This document shows, piece by piece, positions 62,925-64,000 of a DNA stretch of 64,000 nucleotides. The notes below the pieces were generated by a model that made no database searches, was not told where the DNA came from, and saw only the letters and a program-made list of their open reading frames with translations. A program made the position numbers and the translations under genes. The stretch comes from JAYPAN01 sp049597955. GTDB taxonomy: Bacteria; Pseudomonadota; Alphaproteobacteria; RS24. Each line of letters begins with the position of its first letter. The stretch's first letter is position 1. Where the stretch lies: the NCBI GenBank assembly GCA_049597955.1, contig JBMYND010000001.1, positions 62,001 through 126,000 on the forward strand, in the 5' to 3' direction.

Positions 62925-63000
62925 GGGCGGTTAGCTCAGCTGGGAGAGCATCTCGTTTACACCGAGAGGGTCGGCGGTTCGATCCCGTCACCGCCCACCA
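62925..63000 (+). tRNA. tRNA-Val (anticodon TAC)
   Basis: 76 nt with encoded CCA. Acceptor GGGCGGT/ACCGCCC, anticodon arm TCTCG-TTTACAC-CGAGA with TAC in the loop, T-arm GTTCGAT. Confidence 0.97.
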
Positions 63001-63098
63001 TTTGTCACTGCATCATATTTTCCGGTGTGGCGGCAATCTTGACTTGACAGCCATCAGGGTGGCGCGTAAGTCAAAAGCCACTTGGAGCCAAGTGCTTT

Positions 63099-63175
63099 GG
63101 GGGTGTAGCTCAGTTGGTTAGAGCGCTGGCCTGTCACGCCAGAGGCCGCGGGTTCGAGTCCCGTCACTCCCGCCA
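63099..63175 (+). tRNA. tRNA-Asp (anticodon GTC)
   Basis: 77 nt with encoded CCA. Acceptor GGGGGTG/CACTCCC (one G-U), anticodon arm CTGGC-CTGTCAC-GCCAG with GTC in the loop, T-loop GTTCGAG, G discriminator as expected for Asp. It is 98 bp after tRNA-Val. Confidence 0.97.
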
Positions 63176-63268
63176 TTTCCCCAAAATCCTATTTGCGTCC
63201 CATCCATATCTGTCCACATATTTTGCGTGTGTTGTGACCTGCCTGTCGGGCAGAATCGGATAGCGTCG

Positions 63269-64000
63269 ATGACGGGCGAGGTGCTGCGTCGACAGGCGCC
63301 ATGTATTGGGATTTGGTTTGTGTTTGCCGGTTGTAAGTGGGTAGCGAATAGACGGTCTCATATCCGAGTGCCGATTGCGCAAGCTGCCGCGCTGGCGCTG
63401 GTTTTGATATTGCGCGCCTTGCCGGCTGAGGCGCAGTCGCAAATCTCGCAGACGCGCACCATCACCTCCGTCAGCAATGGCTATTGTTTCTTTGATATTG
63501 ACAATAATGGCGCGTTTAACAGCAATGATTATCCGCTGACCGACCCGGTGATTAACAATAATGATTTTTTGTTCAAGGACACGATTAGCTATACCGGCAC
63601 GGACAGTGATAATCAAACCACGCTGAATATCATCAACCAAGGCGTGCTGCACCGCCCTGATGCATTGGGTGCGCTGGCAGCCGGTCAGAATTACGACATT
63701 AATATCTCCAATATCTGCGTTGGCGAAACCAGCCGCACCGATACAATTGTAACCGTCACTGATGATGATGACGCGGTTGATGCAGATGGCGACGGCAATC
63801 CGGCCAATGACCCGGATACCAGCACCACTACCACGCAAACCGGCACCAGCGCCGAGACGGCAATATATGATGATGATGGCTTTACTTTTGGTGGCAATAG
63901 CGTCATTGGCTTTACCGGCCAGGTTCTCGGCGATATTGAGTTTGACGCGGCCATTACCGATGGCGGCGGCACGGCCTATAATGATGATGTAACTTTCACG
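63269..64000 (+). CDS. Exported Asp/Asn/Thr-rich protein, 5' part only
   Basis: The frame stays open to the window edge. I take ATG 63269 as start, but none of ATG 63269, GTG 63320 or GTG 63368 has a good ribosome site. A signal peptide is clear: basic NRRSHIR, hydrophobic AAALALVLILRAL, and cleavage near AEA. The mature part begins QSQISQTRTITSVSNGYC and becomes acidic and Thr-rich (TDDDDAVDADGDGNPAND; TSTTTTQTGTS), with DGD/DND stretches like calcium-binding surface proteins. Two cysteines are visible. I do not recognise the family. It probably belongs to a large surface or secreted protein continuing to the right. Confidence 0.7.
   Translation, partial: MTGEVLRRQAPCIGIWFVFAGCKWVANRRSHIRVPIAQAAALALVLILRALPAEAQSQISQTRTITSVSNGYCFFDIDNNGAFNSNDYPLTDPVINNNDFLFKDTISYTGTDSDNQTTLNIINQGVLHRPDALGALAAGQNYDINISNICVGETSRTDTIVTVTDDDDAVDADGDGNPANDPDTSTTTTQTGTSAETAIYDDDGFTFGGNSVIGFTGQVLGDIEFDAAITDGGGTAYNDDVTFT

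Overview
The window is a compact stretch of an alphaproteobacterial chromosome. It carries core and metabolic genes on both strands with very short gaps. I see no rRNA, CRISPR array, insertion sequence, integrase or phage module. The alphaproteobacterial call rests on an NDUFA12-type complex I accessory protein, a bactofilin next to a membrane-anchored M23 peptidase, an IscR-led hybrid Isc/Suf operon, a glnB-glnA operon with a sigma-54-like promoter, and paired mutA/mutB. I cannot fix the order or genus from the sequence alone.

Layout. 1-10 kb: 3' part of RNase D (rnd), aspS, an NDUFA12/MlaD/DUF2155 envelope-and-respiration cluster, aroQ-accB-accC, thiS-thiG, and a DsbA-like thiol oxidoreductase with an M48 protease. 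10-21 kb: rne, divergent across an unusually long gap (about 500 bp, with a 25-bp tandem hairpin repeat) from a cell-wall amidase, PBP1a and prfB; prfB carries the programmed +1 frameshift. On the opposite strand follow bactofilin, an M23 peptidase, a DUF455 ferritin-like protein and a Bcp peroxiredoxin. 21-28 kb: a large AsmA/YhdP-like protein, tyrS, anmK and an alpha/beta hydrolase. 28-35.5 kb: one Fe-S assembly operon, iscR - class I desulfurase - sufB-C-D-S-T-A, under a promoter that overlaps a canonical type 1 IscR box. 35.5-46.5 kb: acyl-CoA metabolism (tesB, mutA-mutB, two acyl-CoA dehydrogenases, a thiolase) and the LPS-export permeases lptF-lptG. 46.6-55.8 kb: a Nudix hydrolase, an RhlE-type helicase, a small membrane protein resembling styrene-oxide isomerase, parE, glnB-glnA, a thiolase-superfamily protein and a histidine phosphatase. 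55.9-63.2 kb: tRNA-Leu and the proteostasis cluster tig-clpP-clpX-lon-hup, then tRNA-Val and tRNA-Asp. The right edge holds the 5' part of an Asp/Asn/Thr-rich exported protein that does not look like its housekeeping neighbours.

How the genes work together. Three themes stand out: envelope building (amidase, PBP1a, bactofilin/M23, LptFG, AsmA-like, MlaD), Fe-S cluster supply with its own feedback repressor, and protein quality control. Several convergent pairs are packed so tightly that their stop codons overlap by four bases.

No clearly new multi-gene system is evident. The least ordinary signals are the styrene-oxide-isomerase-like protein, the histone-H1-like tail on trigger factor, ThiS ending in GGGR, the repeat-bearing rne/amidase gap, and the exported protein beyond tRNA-Asp.
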